Shown here piece by piece: positions 53,657 to 63,034 of a stretch of DNA of 64,000 nt. Position 1 is the stretch's first letter. The number at the start of each line of letters is the position of its first letter. The stretch is taken from the NCBI RefSeq assembly GCF_033441515.1, contig NZ_JAWQJT010000001.1:2108001-2172000 (forward strand), given 5' to 3'. A model generated the notes under the pieces. That model searched no databases. It was not told where the DNA came from and worked only from the letters and a program-made list of their open reading frames with translations. The position numbers and the translations under genes were made by a program. The stretch comes from Amycolatopsis solani (lineage in GTDB: Bacteria > Actinomycetota > Actinomycetes > Mycobacteriales > Pseudonocardiaceae).

Positions 53657-54150
53657 TTGTCCTGCAGATCCTTGTTCAGGTCGGCGAACGCCACGGCGTG
53701 GGCATCTTCGGTTTCGCGATAGTTCTTTCGTGCGATCACCATCGCCTCACGCGCGTCTTCGACGCCGCGTTTCATGAGGACGAGGTTGGGAATCAACGCT
53801 TGCGGATCGCCGTCGGCCGCTATGGCGTTGAACTCGGCTACGGCCTTGGCGTAAGTGCTGCCGCCCATACGGGCGGCTCCAGCGAGAACATTCACGTCCC
53901 GGACCATCTTGTCGTAGCCGTCGATGAAGAAGTCGCAGGCTTTGATGTAAGCCTGGAAGCCCTCTTCGTTGACCGCGAACTGCCCGCTCTCCGCGAGTGA
54001 CTTCAGGTGGCTGCCGCCGGTGCTGACTCGCTCCGCGGCCTCGGAGTCGACCGGTCCCGCGACGATGCCCGAAAGGAAGTTCGACCCCGCGTCCCCAGCG
54101 GCCTGCGGGGGCGTGAACGATCCCGGCGCGCCGAACTGCGAACCGCCCAT
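53653..54150 (-). CDS. WXG100-superfamily-like helical protein
   Basis: The product is 165 residues from ATG 54150, with GGGAGGG five bases upstream. The N-terminus is Gly-rich (MGGSQFGAPGSFTPPQAAG). The rest is amphipathic helix: HLKSLAESGQFAVNEEGFQAYIKACDFFIDGYDKMVRDVNVLAG and AREAMVIARKNYRETEDAHAVAFADLNKDLQDK. This is typical of ESX-substrate-like helical proteins encoded before DUF3558 genes, although a strict WXG motif is absent. The family call is by context and fold pattern. Confidence 0.65.
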   Translation of the reverse strand: MGGSQFGAPGSFTPPQAAGDAGSNFLSGIVAGPVDSEAAERVSTGGSHLKSLAESGQFAVNEEGFQAYIKACDFFIDGYDKMVRDVNVLAGAARMGGSTYAKAVAEFNAIAADGDPQALIPNLVLMKRGVEDAREAMVIARKNYRETEDAHAVAFADLNKDLQDK

Positions 54151-54220
54151 GACGCCCTCCCAGCCGTCAACACCACCCTGCGTGGTCCCCTCGCACTGTA
54201 CTAGTGACGAACGACCGGCG

Positions 54221-54913
54221 TCAGTGGTTCCTGCCACGCTCCAACAGCCAAGCTCGCAGGTGAGAACCATCCGAAGGGGTGAACGTCACCCGGGTCTCGT
54301 CGCCCGGTAACGGCTCGCTGAACATCAGGAAGCGGCCGCCCGCGTTGTCGACGAACGTCACCGTTCCCGCCGGCTTCAGGACACCTGACGACCGCACCGA
54401 CAGCTCCACCGTGCCGTAGCGGTGCAGGGGCCACGACGAGAACTCCGCCGCCAGCTCCGCCTCCCGGGGGGAACCGGGGGCCGTGAACGTCAGCTCCGCC
54501 AGCGGTACCGGTGGGTACGCCGGCAGCATCCCGACCACCAGGTCGACCAGGCGGTCCGGGCGGGTCTGGGCGAACAGGACCTCCTCGCCCGCCAGCTCCG
54601 AAAACACCCCGAGGCCGTGGCCGATCGACGCTCGGTAGAAGACCTGGCGGGATTCCTCCGCTGCTCGGACGATGATCAGCACGTCCGGCTGGGTCCACGC
54701 GCGCAGCGTCTGCTCGACCTCGATGTCCAGTTTGTCCGGGCCGGCCAGGCCACGCGCTCGCATGGACTCCCACGCGGCCGCCGCCAGTGCGTCGTGTTCG
54801 GACAGGGTGCGGCCCGCGCTGCGGATTTCGAACGGGTGCCAGCTCGCCGGGAGGCCGGTGCGCCGGACCGCGGTGTCGACCTCCGTCAGGCCCAGTGAGA
54901 ATTCCTCCGGCAC
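54221..54913 (-). CDS. EspG-family type VII secretion chaperone
   Basis: The product is 230 residues from GTG 54913. The EspG-like start (FSLGLTEVDTAVRRTGLPASWHPFEIRSAGRTLSEHDAL) and beta-sheet repeats (VLIIVRAAEESRQVFYRASIGHGLGVFSELAGEEVLFAQTRP) match ESX-associated EspG proteins, which hold PE/PPE-like substrates soluble before export. No EccC, EccB or other core gene is in the window. The gene lies 34 bases downstream of the HhH-protein gene and 70 bases before the WXG-like gene. Confidence 0.82.
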   Translation of the reverse strand: MPEEFSLGLTEVDTAVRRTGLPASWHPFEIRSAGRTLSEHDALAAAAWESMRARGLAGPDKLDIEVEQTLRAWTQPDVLIIVRAAEESRQVFYRASIGHGLGVFSELAGEEVLFAQTRPDRLVDLVVGMLPAYPPVPLAELTFTAPGSPREAELAAEFSSWPLHRYGTVELSVRSSGVLKPAGTVTFVDNAGGRFLMFSEPLPGDETRVTFTPSDGSHLRAWLLERGRNH

Positions 54914-54947
54914 GTCCCCGAGCGTAGCGGAACCGCCACCCGCCGCT

Positions 54948-56156
54948 TCAGATGTCGAGCTGGCGCACGCCCGTCTCGCGGAACGCCACCCGGGTGGCCG
55001 TCGCCCGTCCGCGGAGGCGGACGATCTCGTGCGGTTGCAGGCCGATCGCGACGCCGAACGCCTCCACGTCCGGGAAGCCGCCCTGCCGCTGCCGGAGTTC
55101 CAAGGCCGTCGTGACCCGCGACGGCGTCAGCCCCGGCAGCGTGGCCAGCTCCGGGCCCGGAGCCGTGTTCACGTCCACCAGCACGGGCGCGGGAGCGGGC
55201 GGCGCGGCCAACGGAACCGAAAACGGGACGTAAGCCTCGATGATGTCGTTCTCCCGCAGGTCCCGCGTCGCCAGCCCGACCGTGAACACCCGCGACCCCG
55301 CGCTCGTCCGCACCGCCACCCCGTCCCGCGCCAGCGACAGGATCCGCAGATCACCGGCAAGGACCGTGCTGCGCTCGTTGAACGTCGTCCCGATCGGCCG
55401 CAGCACCCGCGCCGGGGACCCGGTCGTGAACGCCGCGCCGCGCCCCTCCGGCACCTCGACCGCCGCCACCACCGAACCGTTGCCCAGGTCGGTGACGCCG
55501 TGCACCACCACCGCCCCTTCGCGCCGCTCGAGGAAGTCGTGCGAAGGCTCCTGGAACGCCACGAGGGTGTCGCCCGCCATCGGCGGCACGGCGCACTGGA
55601 ACCCGAGCAGCACCGTGCCCGGCCGCCCGGCCGGCAGCTCGTCCAGCGGGCCGGGGCCGAACAGCCCGAGCACCCGCATCGGCTCGCCTACCGCGCGCCC
55701 GCCCCGCACCAGCGAGACCAACGCGCCGAAGCGCAGCTGCCCTTCTCGGACGACCACCGAAGCGTGGAACCCCGTCACTTGGTCGAAACCCGGCGCCTGC
55801 ACCGACCCGACGCCGTCCTGGCGGCTGGTGTCCGGACCCACGGCGTCGTCGGTGTACAGCTCCAGCGAGTCGCCGTTCGCGAGGTCGCGCCGCCCGACGG
55901 CGACGAAGACGTCCTTGAGGAACCCGGCGTCCGTGACCGCCTCGACGTCGCTGGAGAAGAACTTCTTCCGCACCATGATCCCGAGGCGCAGGTTGTCCGC
56001 GAGGACCCGGTCGCCGCGCCGCAGCCGCGCGCGGGCGCCGCGGACCGCACGGCCCGCGCTGACCTGGCCGCCCGGGAGCTCGCCGAGGCCGGGGAGGGTG
56101 ACGGAGTCGTTGAGCGCCTTGCCGAACTCGATCAGGCCGACCCTGACCTCGGTCAC
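54948..56156 (-). CDS. Uncharacterised protein with C-terminal helix-hairpin-helix
   Basis: The product is 402 residues from GTG 56156, overlapping the upstream stop (GTGA). Residues 1-320 are predicted to be beta-rich, with no family I recognise (FGKALNDSVTLPGLGELPGGQVSAGRAVRGARARLRRGD; MVRKKFFSSDVEAVTDAGF). The C-terminus (about 335-395) is a ComEA-like HhH: VLVDVNTAPGPELATLPGLTPSRVTTALELRQRQGGFPDVEAF. In ComEA-type HhH proteins this binds DNA; here it could be a protein contact. It closes the five-gene AAA cassette. Confidence 0.7.
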   Translation of the reverse strand: MTEVRVGLIEFGKALNDSVTLPGLGELPGGQVSAGRAVRGARARLRRGDRVLADNLRLGIMVRKKFFSSDVEAVTDAGFLKDVFVAVGRRDLANGDSLELYTDDAVGPDTSRQDGVGSVQAPGFDQVTGFHASVVVREGQLRFGALVSLVRGGRAVGEPMRVLGLFGPGPLDELPAGRPGTVLLGFQCAVPPMAGDTLVAFQEPSHDFLERREGAVVVHGVTDLGNGSVVAAVEVPEGRGAAFTTGSPARVLRPIGTTFNERSTVLAGDLRILSLARDGVAVRTSAGSRVFTVGLATRDLRENDIIEAYVPFSVPLAAPPAPAPVLVDVNTAPGPELATLPGLTPSRVTTALELRQRQGGFPDVEAFGVAIGLQPHEIVRLRGRATATRVAFRETGVRQLDI

Positions 56157-56596
56157 GACGTGGCGGCCAGCGTGACGCTGATCGACTGGTCGGCGTTCAC
56201 CCGCTCGGACTCGACGACCATGCCGTTCGACGCCGCGCGCTGCTTCAGCCGCGCGAGCACCGCCTGCTGCACCTGGGCGGCGTACGCCTCGTCGACCGAC
56301 AGCACCAGCCGCTGGGCTTCGGCCTCGGCGAGGCCGGGGCCGTCGACGTGCGCCACCTGGACGCCTTCGGGGCCGTAGCCGAACGTGATCCGCCGTCCCT
56401 CCCACGCGGCGACGACCGAGGTGCCGTCGTCGGTGACCTGCGCCCGCAGCCCGGTGAGCGCGCGGGCGAGCAGGTCCCGGTGCCGCATCCGGGTCCGCAC
56501 GGTGACGACGCCCGCCTGCGCCTGCGCGTGCGCGGCGATCGTCGCGGCGTCGAGCTGGGCCAGTGCTTCGCTGCGCAGCTTCAGCGTGACACTCAT
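56153..56596 (-). CDS. DUF1257-like protein of the AAA cassette
   Basis: The product is 147 residues from ATG 56596. The closing pattern (AQVQQAVLARLKQRAASNGMVVESERVNADQSISVTL) and the middle strand (GRRITFGYGPEGVQVAHVDG) resemble DUF1257, a small family that in cyanobacteria accompanies Ycf46-type ATPases and DUF2997. It has no catalytic motif. It overlaps both neighbours by four bases. The family call is by pattern and context and should be tested by profile search. Confidence 0.55.
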   Translation of the reverse strand: MSVTLKLRSEALAQLDAATIAAHAQAQAGVVTVRTRMRHRDLLARALTGLRAQVTDDGTSVVAAWEGRRITFGYGPEGVQVAHVDGPGLAEAEAQRLVLSVDEAYAAQVQQAVLARLKQRAASNGMVVESERVNADQSISVTLAATS

Positions 56597-57168
56597 CGGT
56601 GATCCCCTTCGAGCAGCGCTTCCAGTACTTCGGTGGTGGCGAACCCGTTCAGCGCGATTTCGCCGTCCACCCCGATCGTCAGTTCCAGGCGGTTCGGGGT
56701 GGTGAAGATCGATTCGTCGTAGCGGTCGGTCAGGAAGTGGAACCGCTGGTTGACCGACCCCACCCACGGCCGCGACGGCTCCGGCCGATCCGCCAGGAAC
56801 GGCCCGTCCACCAGCAGATCCGTCGACGCGAGCAGCTTCGACGGCGGCAGGTCTTCGAGGACGTGCCCGGTGAACGTCATCACCGAAAGCCCCGCTTCGC
56901 GCACGGCGGCGGCGAAGTGCCCCAGCGGCTCGGGCTGGTCGAACGGTTCGCCCCCGAGCAGCGTGACGCCCTCGATGCCGCGGATCCCGAGCACGTGTGA
57001 AACCAGGTCCGGCCACGGCAACAGCGTCCCGCCGCGCGTGGTCCACGTCTGCGGGTTGAAGCAGCCGGGGCAGCGCACCGAACACCCCTGCGTCCACACC
57101 GCGCACCGCACGCCGGGACCTTCGGCCGCCGTGACGTCGACGATCCGGTGCAGGTTCAGGAGTTCCAT
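56593..57168 (-). CDS. Radical SAM activating-enzyme-like protein
   Basis: The product is 191 residues from ATG 57168. The cluster motif CSVRCPGC uses C29, C33 and C36, in the NrdG/PflA-type context GPGVRCAVWTQGCSVRCPGCFNPQTW. A GGEPF motif (near 74) binds S-adenosylmethionine. The size and order match NrdG-like 4Fe-4S proteins, yet no glycyl-radical enzyme is nearby. It overlaps the small DUF2997-like gene by 13 bases and the DUF1257-like gene by four, so it is an integral cassette member. Confidence 0.88.
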   Translation of the reverse strand: MELLNLHRIVDVTAAEGPGVRCAVWTQGCSVRCPGCFNPQTWTTRGGTLLPWPDLVSHVLGIRGIEGVTLLGGEPFDQPEPLGHFAAAVREAGLSVMTFTGHVLEDLPPSKLLASTDLLVDGPFLADRPEPSRPWVGSVNQRFHFLTDRYDESIFTTPNRLELTIGVDGEIALNGFATTEVLEALLEGDHR

Positions 57169-57365
57169 TGCTGCTGCGTCGCCGTGTTCTCGACTTCGGC
57201 GGACGTCCGCCGGTAGTCCTCGGTGAACTCCGACGTCACCGTTTCCGCGCCGAGCAGGTCCTCGAGCAGCGGGATGTAGTCGAGGCACTTCGACCCGGTC
57301 ATGCCGTGCGTTTCGGCGCTGATCGAGCCGTCCTTGCCGATGGTGACGGTCACCCGGTGCGTCAT
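57156..57365 (-). CDS. DUF2997-like small protein of the AAA cassette
   Basis: The product is 69 residues from ATG 57365, whose start overlaps the AAA stop (ATGA). The pattern VTVTIGKDGSISAETHGMTGSKCLDYIPLLEDLLGAETVTSEFTEDYRR has the features of DUF2997: a beta hairpin, an invariant-looking Cys and an LLG turn. Such proteins resemble a small carrier or adaptor. The single Cys (C27) is worth noting beside a radical SAM enzyme. The function is unknown. Confidence 0.65.
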   Translation of the reverse strand: MTHRVTVTIGKDGSISAETHGMTGSKCLDYIPLLEDLLGAETVTSEFTEDYRRTSAEVENTATQQQWNS

Positions 57366-58984
57366 ACGTCGATCGTCCTTCCCCTCGGGGACTCCGGCGC
57401 CGGCGCGGAGACCCGTTCCGCGACTGCCTCGGCCGACGTGTCCGTCGCCGCGACGGCCCGGGTCTCCGCCCAGTTCCGGATGGCCAGGATCTCGTCGGCC
57501 TGGGTGACCGACAGCGGCACGGTCGACTTCACCGCGCGCACGAGGTCGTCGCGGCGCAACGGCCGCTTCTCGGCGAACGCGTCGACCAGCCCGGACAGCA
57601 CGGCCTGCTCGATCTCGGCGCCGCTGTAGCCCGCGCTGACGTCGGCGAGCTCGGTGCACAGCGCGTCGTCCAGCCGCAGCTCACTGGCCACGAACGGGTC
57701 GGTGACGCGCTTGGCCAGGTGGATCCGCCAGATCGCGGCGCGCTCGGGCGCCGAGGGCAGGTCGACGAAGAAGATCTCGTCGAACCGGCCCTTGCGCAGG
57801 AACTCCGGCGGCAGCGAGCCGACCTGGTTCGCGGTCGCCATCACGAACACCGGCGCCGACTTCTCCTGCATCCAGGACAGGAACGTGCCGAACACGCGCC
57901 GCGCGGTGCCGCCGTCACCCCCGCCGCCGGCGCCCGCGAGGCCCTTCTCGATCTCGTCGACCCACAGCACGCAGGGCGCGATGCCCTCCGCGGTGCGGAT
58001 GACCGTGCGGATGTTCTTCTCGCTGGAGCCGACGAGCCCGGCGAACACGCGCCCCAGGTCCAGCCGCAGCAGCGGCAGCCGCCACATGTTCGCGACGCAG
58101 ACCGCGGACAGGCTCTTGCCGCAGCCGGGGACGCCGGTGAGCAGCAGGCCCTTCGGCGCCGCGAGGTTGTACGCCGACGCCGCTGGTGTCCACGTGCCGG
58201 TGCGCTTGGTCAGCCAGCGCTTCAGCCGGTCGAGCCCGCCGACGGCGTCGAAGCTCGTCTCGGCCGGCACGATGTCGAGCATCCCGGACCGCCGCACGGC
58301 CTGGCGCTTCTCGGCGAGGATCAGTTCCAGGTCGCTGGGGTCGAGCCCGCCGCCCTCGACCAGCGCCCTGGCGAACGCGTTTTCGGCTTCCGGCAGCGTC
58401 AGCCCGCGGGCCGCCGCGACGATCATGTCCCGGTCGTCGCGGTCGATGCTGATCCGGACGTTCTGCCGGTGCGCGGCGACCATGCCGTCCAGCAGCTCGC
58501 CGATCTGGCGCTGGTCGGGCAGCGGGAAGTCGACGACGGTCGCGTCGTGCTCCAGCTCCGGCGGCACCGGCAGGGACGGCGACACGAGGATCAGGCTCAG
58601 CGGCACCGGCCGGGTCTTGAACGCGGTCGCGAGCTCCCGCAGCCGGCGCACGACGTCCGGGTCGGGCCGGTGCCCGCCCTCGGACACCAGCGACGGGTGC
58701 AGGTCGGCGAAGACGAAGACGGCGGGCTCGCCCCAGCCGTGGATCCGCTCGAGCGCGGCGGCCGCGGTGCGGGTGTCGCTGATCGGCGGGCCACCCGCGG
58801 GCGCGAGCCCGGTGGTCGACGACCAGACGTACACCCGGCGCGGCGTCCGCAGCCGCTGCTGGTCCTCCGCGACCGCGCGGATCTCCCGCAGCACCCGCTG
58901 CTCTTCGTGCGTCTCGACGACCAGCAGCGGGTAGCGCGCCTGCAGCAACTGGGTCAGCTCGTCGCGAAACCCCTGGCCGGCCAT
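57362..58984 (-). CDS. Ycf46-like AAA+ ATPase
   Basis: The product is 540 residues from ATG 58984. The N-terminal 240 residues form a divergent, apparently degraded ATPase-like domain ([38 protein letters not shown]). The classical AAA core follows: Walker A GVPGCGKS at 284-291, Walker B VLWVDE at 339-344, sensor 1 in ATANQ near 386 and the arginine-finger region [13 protein letters not shown] near 396-408. This two-domain design is that of Ycf46, implicated in inorganic carbon and photosynthesis regulation in cyanobacteria. Here it heads an overlapping operon of uncharacterised partners. Confidence 0.87.
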   Translation of the reverse strand: MAGQGFRDELTQLLQARYPLLVVETHEEQRVLREIRAVAEDQQRLRTPRRVYVWSSTTGLAPAGGPPISDTRTAAAALERIHGWGEPAVFVFADLHPSLVSEGGHRPDPDVVRRLRELATAFKTRPVPLSLILVSPSLPVPPELEHDATVVDFPLPDQRQIGELLDGMVAAHRQNVRISIDRDDRDMIVAAARGLTLPEAENAFARALVEGGGLDPSDLELILAEKRQAVRRSGMLDIVPAETSFDAVGGLDRLKRWLTKRTGTWTPAASAYNLAAPKGLLLTGVPGCGKSLSAVCVANMWRLPLLRLDLGRVFAGLVGSSEKNIRTVIRTAEGIAPCVLWVDEIEKGLAGAGGGGDGGTARRVFGTFLSWMQEKSAPVFVMATANQVGSLPPEFLRKGRFDEIFFVDLPSAPERAAIWRIHLAKRVTDPFVASELRLDDALCTELADVSAGYSGAEIEQAVLSGLVDAFAEKRPLRRDDLVRAVKSTVPLSVTQADEILAIRNWAETRAVAATDTSAEAVAERVSAPAPESPRGRTIDV

Positions 58985-59020
58985 CGATCGCCCCCTCGAA
59001 GTCCGTCCGGACCCTACCAG

Positions 59021-59926
59021 TCAGGCCCCGACGACCAGGATCTCGTAAGTCGGGCTGGTGGGCGGGTAGCCGCTGAAGATGTGGGAGTTGACGACGGCGA
59101 GCCGGTCGCCGATCTTCGCCGCCGAAACCGGCTGGTCGAACAGCGGGTCGGTGATCGTGCCCAGCGGCTGGCCGTGGCTCAGGTCGCCGTCGACGCGCCA
59201 CCGGCTGATCTTGTCGTCGAGCTGCACCGCCCAGAGCCGGTGGCCCTCCAGCACGAGGCTGACGACGTTGGGCGCGTCGACGCCTTCGAGCTCCGCGGTG
59301 ACCCCGGTGCGCGGGTTGATCTTGTACACCTTGCCCGGCGTCGTGGCGGCCACGAGCAGGGTGTCGCCGGACGGCGTGGCGATGATGTCGTTCATGAAGA
59401 AGGTGTCGGGCGAGCCGCCCGCCCCGGGGCCGGTCAGCGGGAGGGTGCGCGGCGTGCCGAGCACGCCACCGACGTTCGGCACGAAGAACAGCTGCGGGTG
59501 GTAGGAGTCGGTGAACCAGGCGCCGTACGGGGTCACGACGACGTCGTTGACGTAGGAGGTCTGCGGGTCGCCGAAGGTGAAGTCCGCGACCTTCGCCTTG
59601 GTGCGGACGTCGTAGACGTAGGCCTTGCCGCCCTTCGCGCCGGCGACGAACAGCAGGCCGTGGCGCCGGTCGAAGTCCACCCCGGCGGCCATCTGCCCGC
59701 TGGGCACCTCGATGAAGCGCTCGGCGGTGCCCCGCTTGACGTCCTCGCGGAAGATCGTGCCCGCGACGAGGTCGCCGGTGTAGTAGGTGCTGCCGCCGGC
59801 CGGGGTGATCCCTTCGGCGGACGTGGCACCGGGCAGCACGATCACGCGGGTCGCCGCCGACGCCGGGGCGGCCACGGCGAGCGTGAGCAGCAGGAGCAAC
59901 GACGGCAGAGCCAGGATTCTTCGCAT
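59021..59926 (-). CDS. Secreted SMP-30-like beta-propeller protein
   Basis: The product is 301 residues from ATG 59926, with GGGAGGG upstream. The signal peptide is about 1-25 (ending APASAA). The mature part has propeller-like blades ([96 protein letters not shown]), as in SMP-30/gluconolactonase-like proteins. Catalytic residues cannot be confirmed, so enzymatic function is uncertain. It lies downstream of nothing obvious and divergent from the acyl-CoA synthetase. Confidence 0.75.
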   Translation of the reverse strand: MRRILALPSLLLLLTLAVAAPASAATRVIVLPGATSAEGITPAGGSTYYTGDLVAGTIFREDVKRGTAERFIEVPSGQMAAGVDFDRRHGLLFVAGAKGGKAYVYDVRTKAKVADFTFGDPQTSYVNDVVVTPYGAWFTDSYHPQLFFVPNVGGVLGTPRTLPLTGPGAGGSPDTFFMNDIIATPSGDTLLVAATTPGKVYKINPRTGVTAELEGVDAPNVVSLVLEGHRLWAVQLDDKISRWRVDGDLSHGQPLGTITDPLFDQPVSAAKIGDRLAVVNSHIFSGYPPTSPTYEILVVGA

Positions 59927-60009
59927 CGGGTTCCCTCCCTCTTCCCAGCGCAATACTGCCACCGATCCTCTTAGACTCGGCGCAGTCACCGTCGACTTCA
60001 GGAGGCACC

Positions 60010-61662
60010 ATGCCTGACGCGCCCGCCTTGCCGAGCTACGCCTCGGGGATCTCGGAGGTCCCCCTGCTCGGGGACACGATCGGGGACAACTTCGACCGGA
60101 CCGTGGCGGCGTTCGGCGACCGCGACGCCCTCGTCGACCGCGCCGCCGGCCGGCGGTGGACCTACCGCGAACTGGCCGCCGAGGTCGACGCGCTGGCGCT
60201 GGGGCTGGTCGCGCGGGGGATCGGCAAGGGCGACCGGGTGGGGATCTGGTCGCCGAACCGGGCGGAGTGGACGTTCCTGCAGTACGCGACGGCGAAGATC
60301 GGCGCGATCCTGGTGAACATCAACCCGGCCTACCGCTCGCACGAGCTGGAGTTCGTCCTGAACCAGGCCGGGATCCGCCTGCTGGTGGCTTCGGACGCGT
60401 TCAAGACCTCCGACTACCCGGCGATGGTCGAGGAGGTCCGCGAGAAGTGCGCGGCGCTGGAGCACGTCGTGATCCTCGGCAGCGACACCTGGCAGGCGCT
60501 CGTGGAAGCGGGCGGCGACCCGGAGCAGCTGAGGCACCTGCAGGCCGGGCTGTCGGCCGACGACCCGATCAACATCCAGTACACCTCCGGCACGACCGGC
60601 TTCCCCAAGGGCGCGACCCTGTCGCACCACAACATCCTCAACAACGGCTTCTTCGTCGGGGAGCTGTGCAACTACACCGAAGCGGACCGGGTGTGCATCC
60701 CGGTGCCCTTCTACCACTGCTTCGGCATGGTCATGGGCAACCTGGCCTGCACCAGCCACGGCGCGTGCATGGTGATCCCGGCGCCGGCGTTCGACCCGAA
60801 GGCGACGCTGGAAGCGGTGGCGGCCGAGCGGTGCACGTCGCTCTACGGCGTGCCGACGATGTTCATCGCCGAGCTGAACCACCCGGACTTCGGGGAGTTC
60901 GACCTGTCGTCGCTGCGGACCGGGATCATGGCGGGCTCGCCGTGCCCGGTCGAGGTGATGAAGCAGGTCATCGACCGGATGGGCATGGCCGAGGTGTCGA
61001 TCTGCTACGGCATGACCGAAACCTCGCCGGTGTCGACGCAGACGCGTGCCGACGACTCGATCGAGCGCCGGGTCGCCACGGTCGGCCGGGTCGGGCCGCA
61101 CCTGGAGGTCAAGGTCGTGGACCCGGAAACCGGGCTGACGGTGCCGCGGGGCGAGCCGGGTGAACTGTGCACGCGCGGCTATTCGGTGATGCTCGGCTAC
61201 TGGGAGCAGGCCGACAAGACCGCCGAGGCGATCGACGCGGCCCGCTGGATGCACACCGGCGACCTGGCGGTCATGGACGCCGACGGGTACGTCAACATCA
61301 CCGGGCGGATCAAGGACATGGTCATCCGGGGTGGCGAGAACCTGTACCCGCGGGAGATCGAGGAGTTCCTCTACACCCACCCGGACATCCTCGACGCGCA
61401 GGTGATCGGCGTGCCGGACGAGAAGTACGGCGAAGAGCTGATGGCGTGGATCCGGCTGCGCGAGGGCGCCGAAGAGCTGACCACCGAGAAGGTGCGGGAG
61501 TTCTGCGAGGGCAAGCTCGCCCGGTACAAGATCCCGCGGTACGTGCACGTGGTGGCGGAGTTCCCGATGACGGTGACCGGGAAGGTCCGCAAGGTGGAGA
61601 TGCGCGAGAAGTCGATCACCCTGCTGGGCTTGGAGGAGGCAGCGGCGGCGAAGCACGCCTAA
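60010..61662 (+). CDS. Fatty-acyl-CoA synthetase (AMP-binding, FadD type)
   Basis: The product is 550 residues from ATG 60010, with AGGAGG upstream. ANL-superfamily motifs appear in order: [18 protein letters not shown] near 194-211 (P-loop), PFYHCFGM near 234, GVPTMF near 282, YGMTETSP near 336-343, [37 protein letters not shown] near 420-455 and the catalytic Lys in [11 protein letters not shown] near 527. It activates medium- or long-chain acids to acyl-CoA. No beta-oxidation genes adjoin, so its pathway is unclear. Confidence 0.92.
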   Translation: MPDAPALPSYASGISEVPLLGDTIGDNFDRTVAAFGDRDALVDRAAGRRWTYRELAAEVDALALGLVARGIGKGDRVGIWSPNRAEWTFLQYATAKIGAILVNINPAYRSHELEFVLNQAGIRLLVASDAFKTSDYPAMVEEVREKCAALEHVVILGSDTWQALVEAGGDPEQLRHLQAGLSADDPINIQYTSGTTGFPKGATLSHHNILNNGFFVGELCNYTEADRVCIPVPFYHCFGMVMGNLACTSHGACMVIPAPAFDPKATLEAVAAERCTSLYGVPTMFIAELNHPDFGEFDLSSLRTGIMAGSPCPVEVMKQVIDRMGMAEVSICYGMTETSPVSTQTRADDSIERRVATVGRVGPHLEVKVVDPETGLTVPRGEPGELCTRGYSVMLGYWEQADKTAEAIDAARWMHTGDLAVMDADGYVNITGRIKDMVIRGGENLYPREIEEFLYTHPDILDAQVIGVPDEKYGEELMAWIRLREGAEELTTEKVREFCEGKLARYKIPRYVHVVAEFPMTVTGKVRKVEMREKSITLLGLEEAAAAKHA

Positions 61663-61753
61663 ACCCGCCGGGGCGGCCGGGCGTTGTCCCGGCGCGGTGG
61701 AGGGGAGCGCTTCCGGACGGAGGCGACGGGACACCGCCGCCGAAGGGGGAGCC

Positions 61754-62872
61754 ATGCTGTCCGGCTGGAAGAAAACGCTCACCGTGGGGACGCTGCTCGC
61801 GTCGGCCGCGCTGGGCTTGCCCGGGGTCGCGGCCGCGACCGGCGGGCCGGTGGACCTGGGGACCCTGCCCGGGGACCAGTACAGCTTCGTGGCCGACATC
61901 AACGCCGACGGCACCATGGTCGGCGACTCGTACCCGCGCGACGTCCGCCTGCGCTACCACCCCGCGAAGTGGGACGCCCAGGGCCGGATCAGCGCGCTGC
62001 CGACGCTCGGCGGCGAGCTGGGCCGGGCGGTCGCGGTCAACGACGCCGGGATCGCCGTGGGCTGGGCCTACGACGCCGGCGACGTGGGGCGCGCGGTCCG
62101 CTGGGCGCCGGACGGCTCGGTCACCGCACTCCCGTCGGCGGGGTGGTCCGGCGCGGACGTGCTCAGCGAGACGGGCGTCGTCGCCGGCGGTGACACGGCC
62201 GGATCCGTGCGCTGGGACGCGAACGGCGTCGCCACCGCACTCGCCGCGCTGCCCGGCGGCGGCCCGACCACGGTCACCGGCATCACCGCGGACGGCGCGC
62301 TGATCAGCGGCACCGCCCAGGACGCCGCGGGCAACCAGCACGCGGTCCGCTGGAACGCCATCGGCGCGATCACCGACCTCTCGCCGGGCAACCCGGGTGC
62401 TTCGACGGTCGCGATCAACGACTTCGGCGTGATCGCCGGGACGATCACCGAGGACAGCCACGACGTCGCGGTCGCCTGGACGCGCGACGGACGGCAGGTG
62501 CGGCTCGCCTGGCCGGCGTCCCCGGCCTCCTCGCGGCCGGCCGCGATCAACCGCGCGGGCGTGGTCGCCGGCAGCGGGTACGTCGACTTCGCCCAGAACC
62601 GGGCGGTGCGCTGGACCGCGACCGGTGCCGCCGTGCTGGAGCAGGCGCGGCGTTCGGAAGCGGTGGCGCTCAACGCGTCCGGCACGGCCGTCGGCAACGT
62701 CGAATCGGTGGCCGCCCGCTGGACCCCCGACGGCACGCTGACGAGCCTCGGCACGCTGCCGGACGGCTCCGCCAGCTGGGCCACCGGGATCGCGGCCGAC
62801 GGGACGATCATCGGCCTGGCCACGACGTCGGGTGGCGCGGGCCAGCACGCGGTCTACTGGCCGGCGGGCTGA
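61754..62872 (+). CDS. Secreted HAF-repeat protein
   Basis: The product is 372 residues from ATG 61754, with AAGGGGG upstream. The signal peptide ends near GVAAATG (about 28). The rest is repeats of about 45 residues with the HAF pattern (A..IN..G.v.G......H.A.rW): FVADINADGTMVGDSYP, AVAVNDAGIAVGWAYD, VTGITADGALISGTA, VAINDFGVIAGTI, PAAINRAGVVAGSG and TGIAADGTIIGLAT. HAF proteins are predicted extracellular propellers without an assigned function. Confidence 0.85.
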   Translation: MLSGWKKTLTVGTLLASAALGLPGVAAATGGPVDLGTLPGDQYSFVADINADGTMVGDSYPRDVRLRYHPAKWDAQGRISALPTLGGELGRAVAVNDAGIAVGWAYDAGDVGRAVRWAPDGSVTALPSAGWSGADVLSETGVVAGGDTAGSVRWDANGVATALAALPGGGPTTVTGITADGALISGTAQDAAGNQHAVRWNAIGAITDLSPGNPGASTVAINDFGVIAGTITEDSHDVAVAWTRDGRQVRLAWPASPASSRPAAINRAGVVAGSGYVDFAQNRAVRWTATGAAVLEQARRSEAVALNASGTAVGNVESVAARWTPDGTLTSLGTLPDGSASWATGIAADGTIIGLATTSGGAGQHAVYWPAG

Positions 62873-63034
62873 CGCGTTCGGCGGCCCGCCCGGCCCGGAT
62901 TGGTCACCGCGGCGGTGGGGTGGGACACAGGAATCGGCACGCATGATCTTCGTGGCGACGGGCAACCGGGCTCCGGGACGGTGAGAGCGTCCCGGACCGA
63001 AACCCCGTATCCGTCAACGAAAAGGGGACGTTTC

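Noticed and set aside
56593..57168. Anaerobic ribonucleotide reductase activase (NrdG)
   Set aside because: The cluster motif fits, but there is no nrdD nearby and the gene is embedded in an overlapping cassette of other partners.
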